This document shows, piece after piece, positions 25,457-32,549 of a stretch of DNA of 64,000 nucleotides. The stretch is taken from NCBI RefSeq assembly GCF_013393905.1, contig NZ_CP040273.1:248001-312000 (forward strand), given 5' to 3'. Position numbers and translations under genes: made by a program. Numbering within the stretch: the stretch's first letter is position 1; every line of letters begins with the position of its first letter. The DNA is from Nostoc sp. C052 (lineage in GTDB: Bacteria > Cyanobacteriota > Cyanobacteriia > Cyanobacteriales > Nostocaceae). The notes under the pieces are model-generated. The model did not search any database and was not told where the DNA came from. It was given only the letters and a program-made list of their open reading frames with translations.

Positions 25457-26556
25457 CTTTGCAAAAAGCCGAAGCGTCGATAGTGCAAGCGATAGTAACT
25501 GATCTCAGCATTGCCGAAAAAATTGATTATGTGTCGCGCTATGTGGGCAATCGTGCTGTGGTTCGTTTGTTACTTGCCTGCTCTTTAGCAGCGATTCATC
25601 GTTCGGATGTTGATATCCGCAATCCTTATACTGAAATAGGTACATCAAATGCTTACTCTGGGCGCTACTACGATGAAAGTTACATTACAGCCTTCATTAA
25701 TAAGCATGAGTTGCCTTGTAATCCTACTACTGCATTTCTTACCCCTGCCCTGCGAAACCGCAACGTTACTTTAACCCCAGTAATAAATCTGGTAGGGCGA
25801 CCACCTAAGCTTTACCAAGCCGCGCTGGAATTACTTGATGATGTTCATCAAGGCAAGATAAGTGCTGAGGAAATGCTAGCGGAAACCATTCGCTGTCTGA
25901 TTATTGCTCGGAACGAAAAGCGGCAACGCATGGAAACACTACTGTCGGATCTGAAGAAATCGGAAGGCGCAATGCCTTTGTCAGCAGAGGAAATTATTAC
26001 ACTGTTGAAACAGCATTTGGCTTGCCGAGGCTCAAGCCGCCTTCCTGTAATGATTGTTGCTGCTGCTTATCAAGTGGCAGAACAATATATAGGAGAGCGT
26101 TTTTTTCCTCTAAAATCTCACAATGCGGCAGATGAGCAGACTGGGGCTTTGGGAGATGTAGAAATTACTTTAGTTGATGATCAAAAAGTGATTACCAGCT
26201 ATGAAATGAAGACTCGCCGTGTCACCGTGGAAGATATCGACCGTGCATTGCAAAAAATTAATGGTACTGGAAAGCGAGTTGACAACTATATTTTTATCAC
26301 AACGGATGTGATTGAGGAAGGTATTCGGGAATATGCCTTAAGTATGTATGATCGTACAAGCGGTATAGAAATTGTGGTTTTGGATTGCATCAGTTTTGTG
26401 CGCCACTTTCTGCATTTATTCCATCGGCTAAGGTCACAGTTCTTGGAAGCTTATCAACAGCTAGTGCTGGCAGAACCAGACAGTGCTATCAGTCAACCGT
26501 TAAAAGAAGCTTTTTTAGCTTTGAGACAAACTGCTGAGAGTGCAAGGGAGTTTTGA
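25423..26556 (+). CDS. type II restriction endonuclease, PD-(D/E)XK, SacI-family-like
   Basis: 377 residues. GAAGGA eight bases before the ATG at 25423 is a good ribosome site, though the start lies inside the methylase gene. The N-terminal half is helical. The nuclease core is in the C-terminal half: D245 in LGDVEITL, then E261-M-K263 in SYEMKTR, which is the D...ExK arrangement of this superfamily. The overall pattern, including NPYTEIGTSNAYSGRYYDE, resembles annotated SacI-family enzymes, from memory. The pairing with an adenine methylase supports a type II system. The methylase/REase pair may serve the island as an addiction cassette. Confidence 0.75.
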   Translation: MYTTPAAILDVALQKAEASIVQAIVTDLSIAEKIDYVSRYVGNRAVVRLLLACSLAAIHRSDVDIRNPYTEIGTSNAYSGRYYDESYITAFINKHELPCNPTTAFLTPALRNRNVTLTPVINLVGRPPKLYQAALELLDDVHQGKISAEEMLAETIRCLIIARNEKRQRMETLLSDLKKSEGAMPLSAEEIITLLKQHLACRGSSRLPVMIVAAAYQVAEQYIGERFFPLKSHNAADEQTGALGDVEITLVDDQKVITSYEMKTRRVTVEDIDRALQKINGTGKRVDNYIFITTDVIEEGIREYALSMYDRTSGIEIVVLDCISFVRHFLHLFHRLRSQFLEAYQQLVLAEPDSAISQPLKEAFLALRQTAESAREF

Positions 26557-26692
26557 CTTAACTGAACATACTCCACTATGACGATCATTGCACTAAGTTA
26601 TTTTTGCATACTATAAAAGTTTATTTTCCTTGTGCTGTATAGGTTTGAGTCTTGTTGATTCCTCAAAAATGTTTAAGTACCCCTAGAAAAAA

Positions 26693-26717
26693 AAAGAGCG
26701 GTGTTAGCCCGCTCTTT
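26693..26717 (-). terminator. intrinsic terminator for the leftward RHH gene
   Basis: AAAGAGCGG pairs with CCGCTCTTT over a 7-base loop. Read leftward the stem is followed by a run of Ts (AAAAAAAAA at 26687-26695 on the plus strand). It lies 18 bases past the 26735 stop and may also end the rightward endonuclease transcript. Confidence 0.85.
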
Positions 26718-26734
26718 GATCAAATACTGGCAAG

Positions 26735-26950
26735 TTATTCGGCTGTACTTTGTGCTTCAGGAATCAAACCCAACTGGTAACGGGCAAGAGTTCCTTGAAG
26801 GTGAAGCGCAAATCCTTTTTCCCAAAAGACGCGATGCATTTCTGACTCATTCCAGCCCTCCATTGCTTGAACTCGCTTTGCGGCTTCATACAACGGCTCT
26901 GGAATAGAAACTCCTGTCTGAACCATTTTTGGTGTAGTTTTCTTAGGCAT
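26735..26950 (-). CDS. ribbon-helix-helix (CopG-like) protein
   Basis: 71 residues. VQTGVSIPEPLYEAAKRVQA followed by GWNESEMHRVFWEKGF gives the strand-helix-helix order of RHH DNA-binding proteins. The short basic start MPKKTTPK would flank the DNA-contacting strand. It is the only confident leftward gene inside the island and is divergent from 27099, with a strong palindrome between them, so it probably represses one or both genes. Confidence 0.6.
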   Translation of the reverse strand: MPKKTTPKMVQTGVSIPEPLYEAAKRVQAMEGWNESEMHRVFWEKGFALHLQGTLARYQLGLIPEAQSTAE

Positions 26951-27025
26951 TTTCTCCTCGACAATAACACTTACCTAACTTTACCCCTATAGTTCTATGT
27001 TTTTTCCGAGAATTTTTTCAGAATA

Positions 27026-27057
27026 ATACCTTATCTATAGGGTTATAGATGTGGTAT
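27026..27057. promoter_or_regulatory. palindromic operator candidate between divergent genes
   Basis: ATACCTTATCTATA and TATAGATGTGGTAT are inverted copies (12 of 14 positions) around GGGT. A related half-site, ACCCCTATAG, lies at about 26982-26991. Position between the RHH gene and the 27099 gene makes it a likely RHH binding site. Confidence 0.55.
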
Positions 27058-27098
27058 TTATGCTAATCTAGAATTGCAAAGATGTTACGGCTGTTTCT

Positions 27099-27545
27099 AT
27101 GGCAGGAACAATTCTGAGGAACGAATATGAAAAAATTGTTGGTCAAGTTAGTGATTACACTTGGCCAAGAATTCTTCGTCGATTAGAAATATCTGATACC
27201 ACCAGTGCCAAAGCTGGGGTAATTCTGCTGGTGAGAGCTTATGCTCAACTGAAGCTTTTAAATCCCAATCGCACCATTCGATTATCAGATGTTCAACGCT
27301 ACGAATTTATTTGTTCAAACTTGCCACAATTGTCATGCAACGGCGCTCAACTCTTTGAAGCATTACAAAGACTAGAACCGCGACCATCCAAACCCACAAT
27401 TTACAGATGGGGTCAAGAAATTGGAGTGCCATTTTCGGTAGATAAGATTTACACCGAATTTGAAATTCAGCAATGGGTCAAAAAAATTGCTTCTCAAACT
27501 AAATTCAAATTTCGTCAACCTAAATCAATTGGAGGCACTTCATGA
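27099..27545 (+). CDS. hypothetical island protein
   Basis: 148 residues, helical. The second half carries an HTH-like stretch (LEPRPSKPTIYRWGQEIGVP, with TIYRWGQE as a possible recognition helix), then a basic end. A DNA-binding role such as relaxosome accessory is plausible but unproven. It overlaps the next gene by four bases and leads the ATPase cluster. Confidence 0.5.
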   Translation: MAGTILRNEYEKIVGQVSDYTWPRILRRLEISDTTSAKAGVILLVRAYAQLKLLNPNRTIRLSDVQRYEFICSNLPQLSCNGAQLFEALQRLEPRPSKPTIYRWGQEIGVPFSVDKIYTEFEIQQWVKKIASQTKFKFRQPKSIGGTS

Positions 27546-28054
27546 ACGATTTACAAGAACTTCTCATTGCTAATGGAATCGAAATGAGTTCTGAAGAACT
27601 ACGCTTGTACTTACAAAAGAAAGACGTAGATCCCGATGCGATTACTGAGGCAGAAATTATTGCCATCTCTGACGAACTTGTGGCACTCAAAAAAGCTAGT
27701 AATTTAATTGTTTCTAGCAATGGTAAAACAGCTAAAAGTACCAAACGTACTGCCAAAACCAATAAAGCTCAACAGAGCATGAGTGATTATAAAACTTCAC
27801 TTGCCAATCAGGCCAAGCAGTCGTTAGCAGAGATACAATCTTTTAATTCTGCAATTACCCAAGGGACACGCGAGTTTGCTCACAAAGAGGCAGTTGAAAC
27901 AATCGAGACTTTAGCTAATGTTTCTAACGAGTATTTAGCAGAAGTAGCACAGTTCGCCAAAGAATTCCAGGGAGAACCAGAAGCCTTTTTTCGGTTCGGT
28001 CAGGAGATTACATCGCTCTATCTCTCTGCTAGCAATGCAGATGCGACCGAATAA
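27542..28054 (+). CDS. hypothetical helical island protein
   Basis: 170 residues, translationally coupled to 27099 (ATGA overlap). N-terminal acidic helices (MSSEELRLYLQKKDVDPDAI), a basic linker (NGKTAKSTKRTAKTNKAQQ) and a long C-terminal helical region (KQSLAEIQSFNSAITQGTRE). The basic linker suits nucleic acid binding. No family recognised. Confidence 0.5.
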   Translation: MNDLQELLIANGIEMSSEELRLYLQKKDVDPDAITEAEIIAISDELVALKKASNLIVSSNGKTAKSTKRTAKTNKAQQSMSDYKTSLANQAKQSLAEIQSFNSAITQGTREFAHKEAVETIETLANVSNEYLAEVAQFAKEFQGEPEAFFRFGQEITSLYLSASNADATE

Positions 28055-28253
28055 ATTCATCTTGGTAGCAGCAGTACTAAATCTGCTGCTATTAACCCTC
28101 GTTTTGGGCGTGGCAATATATGGAGCAACAAGACCAAACCCATCGCAAAGCATTAAATATTCACCTGAAGAAGGACGGGGAATTGAATCTGTCAGGGCTG
28201 ACACTAGAAAATCTGACAACAGAAGAATTCCTGGTAGTCCAGCAAATTATTGA
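28041..28253 (+). CDS. small single-pass membrane protein, overlapping frame
   Basis: 70 residues from the ATG at 28041. The N-terminal PNKFILVAAVLNLLLLTLVL helix is a clear membrane segment. The C-terminal half lies in a different frame from, and inside, the 28120 gene for 134 bases. It also overlaps the end of the 27542 gene. The membrane helix itself lies before the overlap, so both products may be real. Confidence 0.4.
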   Translation: MRPNKFILVAAVLNLLLLTLVLGVAIYGATRPNPSQSIKYSPEEGRGIESVRADTRKSDNRRIPGSPANY

Positions 28254-28476
28254 TGAGTCGAGAGTGCGCTCGCAGTCCAATAGACAGATTGAGGAATTGA
28301 TGCAACGGGGAATGATGGCTCAAACTGCGATCGCAGCTTTTACCATTCTGATGTTTTCATTCATGGGGATATATGGCATAACCCGATATATCGGCTCACA
28401 AGTTCAACAAGTTCAGCAGACTTATACACAGGAGTCAGGAGCCAGGAGTCAGAATTCAGGAGAACTGAATAGGTAG
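28120..28476 (+). CDS. membrane protein with repeat-derived C-terminus
   Basis: 118 residues. A soluble N-terminus (LNLSGLTLENLTTEEFLVVQ), a helix with RSQSNRQIEELMQRG and one transmembrane helix (about residues 68-88, IAAFTILMFSFMGIYGITRY). The last ~15 codons (TQESGARSQNSGELNR) are translated from the STRR-type repeat that follows, so the natural end may once have been shorter. Position just ahead of the ATPase suggests a membrane partner. Confidence 0.5.
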   Translation: MEQQDQTHRKALNIHLKKDGELNLSGLTLENLTTEEFLVVQQIIDESRVRSQSNRQIEELMQRGMMAQTAIAAFTILMFSFMGIYGITRYIGSQVQQVQQTYTQESGARSQNSGELNR

Positions 28477-28563
28477 ATTTGAAAAGTAAAAATTTAATGC
28501 TTTATAGTCTATTCATTCAGTACTACAATTTTTTATTCTGGCTCCTGACTTCTGACTTCTGGA
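28431..28563. repeat. STRR-type repeats in inverted arrangement
   Basis: AGGAGTCAGGAGCCAGGAG at 28432-28450 and onward is matched in inverted form by CTGGCTCCTGACTTCTGAC around 28540-28558. Heptad-based repeats of this kind are a hallmark of Nostoc/Anabaena genomes. Confidence 0.7.
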
Positions 28564-28595
28564 TTCTTTAATTAGTAGTTAGAGGGGAGAAAGGA

Positions 28596-29036
28596 ATGTT
28601 AGGAAAATGGCTTCCTGGTTTATTTGGCGGTAAAGGTGATGGAGTAGTATCAACGGATTTAAGAGTTGGGGATGCTACCCAAATTGAGGGTAATTTACCT
28701 TCATCAATCCGCGATCGCTACACATTGCCAGCTTACACCACTGCACAGCAGGTTCTGGATGAAGCAGAAGTAGCTGGTACTCTAAAAGCACAGAAATGGC
28801 TGCACACTAAATTTTCCCGGCACAAGCTCAAGCAGTTGCAATCCTTGGCAGAGATGTATAAAAACCAGTTGGCATATTCTCAAGAAGCCATGAAGATTGA
28901 GGAGGATTTGCAGCGAACCAGGGCATTACATGGGGAGGCGGTGATCCGTCATGCCTTTGGTTCTCAAGAGCAGCAACGCCAGTTGGGGGGATATGAGAAA
29001 GCATTTGATGAAGTGGGAGATTCATTCCGATTTTAG
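28596..29036 (+). CDS. hypothetical island protein
   Basis: 146 residues with a Gly-rich start (GKWLPGLFGGKGDG). Long helices follow (TTAQQVLDEAEVAGTLKAQK, then LKQLQSLAEMYKNQLAYSQE). A similar GLFGG-like end, LPGLGRS, closes the 31483 protein. GGAG-type ribosome site at 28576-28589 (GAGGGGAGAAAGG). Probably part of the ATPase complex; no family recognised. Confidence 0.5.
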   Translation: MLGKWLPGLFGGKGDGVVSTDLRVGDATQIEGNLPSSIRDRYTLPAYTTAQQVLDEAEVAGTLKAQKWLHTKFSRHKLKQLQSLAEMYKNQLAYSQEAMKIEEDLQRTRALHGEAVIRHAFGSQEQQRQLGGYEKAFDEVGDSFRF

Positions 29037-29039
29037 GTT

Positions 29040-29330
29040 ATGCAAAGTATCAAGCTCTCTCATATAGGATATGCAGTGTCTGGGGTTGGCTTTTCTATGT
29101 TTATGGGTTATTTATCCGTTGCCAGCCCCGTTAGTCGATACATTCTTTGGTTTATTGGCATAATCTCCATCTGCTGCATAGTTCTGGGGTTATTCAACTT
29201 TGGCGGTTTAGTCATTAAAGGATTCGGCTTTAACCGCAAAACTTTCATTATTGGATTAATGCCTGGAGTGATATTCCTGTTTGTGTTTTTGACTTTAGTT
29301 GCAGCCGGTGTTGCGTTGGGGGTGAGGTAA
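29040..29330 (+). CDS. small membrane protein, three helices
   Basis: 96 residues. Helices about YAVSGVGFSMFMGYLSVA, YILWFIGIISICCIVLGLF and IIGLMPGVIFLFVFLTLVAA. The stop overlaps the start of the ATPase gene by one base, so the pair is co-translated. Small membrane proteins ahead of FtsK/VirD4-type ATPases often anchor or gate them. Confidence 0.6.
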   Translation: MQSIKLSHIGYAVSGVGFSMFMGYLSVASPVSRYILWFIGIISICCIVLGLFNFGGLVIKGFGFNRKTFIIGLMPGVIFLFVFLTLVAAGVALGVR

Positions 29331-30871
29331 TGGGATTTGAATTACAACGTCTAACTGCCAGTAGCGTCATTCATGCCGAACGGAGTATTTTATGTTCTTT
29401 AGGAGCAAGTGCAGTGTTATGTCTGTCTGCTCCTTTTTTCTTAAACACTGACCGAATAACAACCGGGATGCTGCTTGGTGCGGGAACTGTGAGTGCTGGC
29501 TTATTTGGGGTATCCGCCCAAATCAGCGAAAGTAAGGAAAAAGTTTACCAGTCTTTGCTAGAAGCTGACTTAAAAGCACTCAAACAGCATTTACAAGGTG
29601 AGGCTGTTTATGATTATGTCACTACTGCGATCGCTGCCAAACGCCGAGTTGCTGATTACGTGAATCGGCTACCAATGCAAGAGCGCCCCCGGTGGATTGC
29701 TGAATATCAGTTGCAAGGGTTGGTTACACTCCCAGAACCACCAGCGCAACAATCACCCTCACCGACTGGTATTCCCAATCCCGATATTGCTGATATTGAT
29801 GAAGAATTTGTGCAGTCCGTGATTAATCCGGGTGCGATGAAAGTTCTCCAAGCGATCGCAGCTAATTATCCTGAGTACATCAGAATTGATGGTGCTTGGA
29901 TTGATGAACTGTGTGATGCTGCATCTAATCAAAATATGACTCTTCGCAGTAATCACCATTTTTATCTTTCTGGCGGAACGCAGTCTGGAAAGTCTACGCT
30001 GGCTGGCGTGATTATCAATAAAATTGCTGCAAAATCTCAAAGCCCGGCAATTGTGATTGGCAGCGATCCAAAGGATGATGTCACCAGATGGTTGTGCAAG
30101 TTCAGCCGTAAGTTTGACGGCATGAAAGAACTAAAAAACTGGATTACCTTTGCCACAGACCAAATTGACAAGCAGAAAGCCAGAGTATCAATTGTTGGTG
30201 GTGAATGTCAGGGCGTTCCCGAATTATTTCTTGCTCAAGATGAGGTGGACTCTGTATTTGGTGGTGGCAAGGGACTTCCAGGAATGGTTGATGCTGATAC
30301 TGCCAAAGATTTGCAGGGTTTTTGGAACTATATCATCAAATTCACTGCGGGGTTAAAGGGTCATGGTCTATTTATGGGCCAGTCCCCGCTCTCTGGGGAA
30401 ACCGGATTTAGTCGCCCGTCCTTAAAGAACGTCTGTTTTATTGCCACAGGGCAAACATCCTCTTATATTCTTGACCATCCCCAAGACTTTGTAAATGTCA
30501 AAAAAGAGATTTTAGAGATGTTACGCCAAGCTTGCGAACTACTAGATAAAGCTGGTGTACGTTATGCCTTAGTAATTCCCACTCGGTCTAATCCCTTCGT
30601 TGCCCTAATCCCGGAATTTGATATCAAAGGTCTGGAACAAAAACAGGATTCCAAACCGAATGCTGACACTGTTAATAGTTCTAAAAATAATCAGCAATCC
30701 TCACAGCAGCAGGTTGACTGGTATCAAGAAATTAGAAAATGGGCAACAGGATTAGGAAGAAGACCGCATTTTCAGGAAATCAAACAGAAGTGGCAGGAAT
30801 TAACGGGGCAAGAATTAAACGAAAAGGGGGTAACTCTATTACTAGAAAATCTCGGCTACCCAGACAATTAA
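29330..30871 (+). CDS. HerA/FtsK-superfamily membrane-associated ATPase (coupling-protein-like)
   Basis: 513 residues. Two N-terminal hydrophobic segments (about 22-40 and 45-63) anchor it. The ATPase core has Walker A GGTQSGKST at 215-223 and a Walker B with D304-E305 in LFLAQDEVDS. FMGQSP downstream sits where a sensor Gln or Ser is usual. The C-terminal ~90 residues are Gln/Asn/Ser-rich and then helical. Such enzymes pump DNA or couple a relaxosome to a secretion channel (TraD/VirD4) or act in plasmid handling. No relaxase or channel genes are visible here, so conjugation cannot be claimed. Confidence 0.75.
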   Translation: MGFELQRLTASSVIHAERSILCSLGASAVLCLSAPFFLNTDRITTGMLLGAGTVSAGLFGVSAQISESKEKVYQSLLEADLKALKQHLQGEAVYDYVTTAIAAKRRVADYVNRLPMQERPRWIAEYQLQGLVTLPEPPAQQSPSPTGIPNPDIADIDEEFVQSVINPGAMKVLQAIAANYPEYIRIDGAWIDELCDAASNQNMTLRSNHHFYLSGGTQSGKSTLAGVIINKIAAKSQSPAIVIGSDPKDDVTRWLCKFSRKFDGMKELKNWITFATDQIDKQKARVSIVGGECQGVPELFLAQDEVDSVFGGGKGLPGMVDADTAKDLQGFWNYIIKFTAGLKGHGLFMGQSPLSGETGFSRPSLKNVCFIATGQTSSYILDHPQDFVNVKKEILEMLRQACELLDKAGVRYALVIPTRSNPFVALIPEFDIKGLEQKQDSKPNADTVNSSKNNQQSSQQQVDWYQEIRKWATGLGRRPHFQEIKQKWQELTGQELNEKGVTLLLENLGYPDN

Positions 30872-31185
30872 ACTGGATTGCTCGGTATGGTAATCCCAAA
30901 GAGTACAAGAAACAAGTAGCAATCGCTCACCGAAAAACTCACAATTATTGTGTCGTTTGCTTGACTAAGAAAAGTGAAGAAATCCATCACGCTTACTACG
31001 GCAACGACATCATTGGTCAATCTACATTTCCTACGTGCTACCGTTGTCATAATGAGATTTGTCATAGTCCAATTAACTGGATAAAAAGCCGTAGTAATCC
31101 TGTTTGGAGCAATCGTAATACTGACGAATTTATTACAAGATTGAGGCTGGGATATCAATTACTTTATGGAGGTGTTATTTGGTGA
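30739..31185 (+). CDS. HNH-type zinc-finger nuclease-like protein
   Basis: 148 codons if begun at the ATG at 30739, which overlaps the ATPase gene by 133 bases in another frame. The conserved part starts around residue 45, so the real start may be later. CVVC, then EIHHAYYG, then CYRCHNEICHS gives two Cys pairs around a His-rich turn, the layout of HNH-like fingers. A role in cutting DNA during transfer or in defence is possible. Basic throughout. Confidence 0.6.
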   Translation: MGNRIRKKTAFSGNQTEVAGINGARIKRKGGNSITRKSRLPRQLNWIARYGNPKEYKKQVAIAHRKTHNYCVVCLTKKSEEIHHAYYGNDIIGQSTFPTCYRCHNEICHSPINWIKSRSNPVWSNRNTDEFITRLRLGYQLLYGGVIW

Positions 31186-31481
31186 TTAAGCTATTAATAA
31201 AGTATGCGCCTGATTACGTTGTGGATGCGGTTAATTCTATAAGCTTGGCAGAATTAGATAACCGAGGATTAATAGTGTGGGCTGATACAACGCCGCTAGA
31301 GCCACAAGCTGAAAACTCAGCATTTAATTTGGCTTCTCGTTTCACTGAAGTAACGCCTGATAATCTGCTAGAAGTTTTCATGACTATTGCTCAAATATAC
31401 ACAAACTACGGCGATTGTTTAGCCTTGAGATACTTGATGGAATTATCGGCAGAATACTTGGGATTAATTGGAGTTGAATAA
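31182..31481 (+). CDS. hypothetical island protein
   Basis: 99 residues, GTG start at 31182 with GGAGG ten bases upstream; the stop of the HNH gene overlaps the start. Helical and acidic (LIKYAPDYVVDAVNSISLAE, LLEVFMTIAQIYTNYGDC). No family recognised. Confidence 0.5.
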   Translation: MIKLLIKYAPDYVVDAVNSISLAELDNRGLIVWADTTPLEPQAENSAFNLASRFTEVTPDNLLEVFMTIAQIYTNYGDCLALRYLMELSAEYLGLIGVE

Positions 31482-31482
31482 A

Positions 31483-31788
31483 ATGTATAACGAATACGAC
31501 AATTTGAGTTGTGAAGAACAATTACACCTAACTGAATCCCTGATCAGACAGCGACATAATCAGCAGATGTTCTTGCGTCGAAATGCTCAACTTTTGCAGC
31601 AGGAGTTAGAGCTTGAAGCCGAACTGTTAGAAGAAAATCCAGAGTTAGCCCAGGTGATTCATTCTCTCAATATGCAGGAGATTCAGAGTAATCAGCAAGG
31701 GCTAGAGAATGTTTTAGGTTCAAAAGAATTAACCTCAAAAGAGCAAAGTGTTTGGAGTAAGTTTTTACCCGGACTCGGTAGAAGTTAA
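31483..31788 (+). CDS. hypothetical helical island protein
   Basis: 101 residues from the ATG at 31483, one base after the previous stop. A continuous charged helix (RRNAQLLQQELELEAELLEE) and a short tail ending FLPGLGRS. Last gene of the rightward island; a change of sequence character follows. No family recognised. Confidence 0.5.
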   Translation: MYNEYDNLSCEEQLHLTESLIRQRHNQQMFLRRNAQLLQQELELEAELLEENPELAQVIHSLNMQEIQSNQQGLENVLGSKELTSKEQSVWSKFLPGLGRS

Positions 31789-32549
31789 TGTGAATTTGTT
31801 CAGTAAATCTACGGTTCTGTCCAAGTCAGAGTCTCGTAGAGATCATCTTGATTCTGATCTCGGAATTTTTCTTTAATAAGAATTATTATCTTTTTATTTA
31901 AAATATTAGAATTTCTTTATTATTTATGATTTGTTTATTTGTTTATAAGTTTAACTTGTTGGTACTTAACCCGCTTTTATCACTTCTGCCAGAAAATAAT
32001 CAAAATCCTTACAGAATAAGACTTTTACAAAGAAACCTGGATGAAGTCATTCTATTAGAAAATAAACGCTTAAAGACTGGCTCTATATAGATTTGAAAAT
32101 TTGGCTCTGATTTTTATTTTCCCAGACTGACCAAACAGGGTTAAGCACAAGATAGTCAAAAATATTTCATTCTATGTAGAAGTAGTTGTGTGGCTGTTGC
32201 TTAACTCACCAGGACAAACGCATCTAAAGTATGAGAATCCTTTAATACTTGGGTTTCGGCGTTTTTAAATTTAGGCAATTTTTCGCCAATATCCTTATCC
32301 AGCAAGGGTTTCAGAAAACTCGTGCATTCGCCCTGATACCCAACCTAAATTTAGAAGAAAGTAATAGTATTGTAAGCTCGACTGGCTCTATTTTTTCACA
32401 ACGTTAGTATTTAAGCTAAAACTGTTGTGGAATAGTACTGTTATTTTTTTGAACTTCATTGAGAATCTCTGATGTCGAAAAGGTATTTGCCAAAAAGTAG
32501 GGGTCGAGCCTAAAGAAAACTGAACCTTTGTAAAACAAAATAGGGAAAA
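31789..32549. other. 761-base gap closing the island
   Basis: AT-rich. Contains the C-terminal relic at 32201-32345 and otherwise no gene. No clear direct repeat matching the left border (13.7-14.2 kb) was found by eye. Confidence 0.4.
32201..32345 (-). pseudogene. C-terminal gene relic
   Basis: On the minus strand a frame without a start reads GECTSFLKPLLDKDIGEKL and on to KDSHTLDAFVLVS before a stop. It has protein-like composition, about 48 codons. I do not recognise the family. Confidence 0.35.

Noticed and set aside
29330..30871. Reading the ATPase as a conjugative coupling protein of a complete transfer system
   Set aside because: No relaxase, pilus or secretion-channel genes could be recognised nearby.
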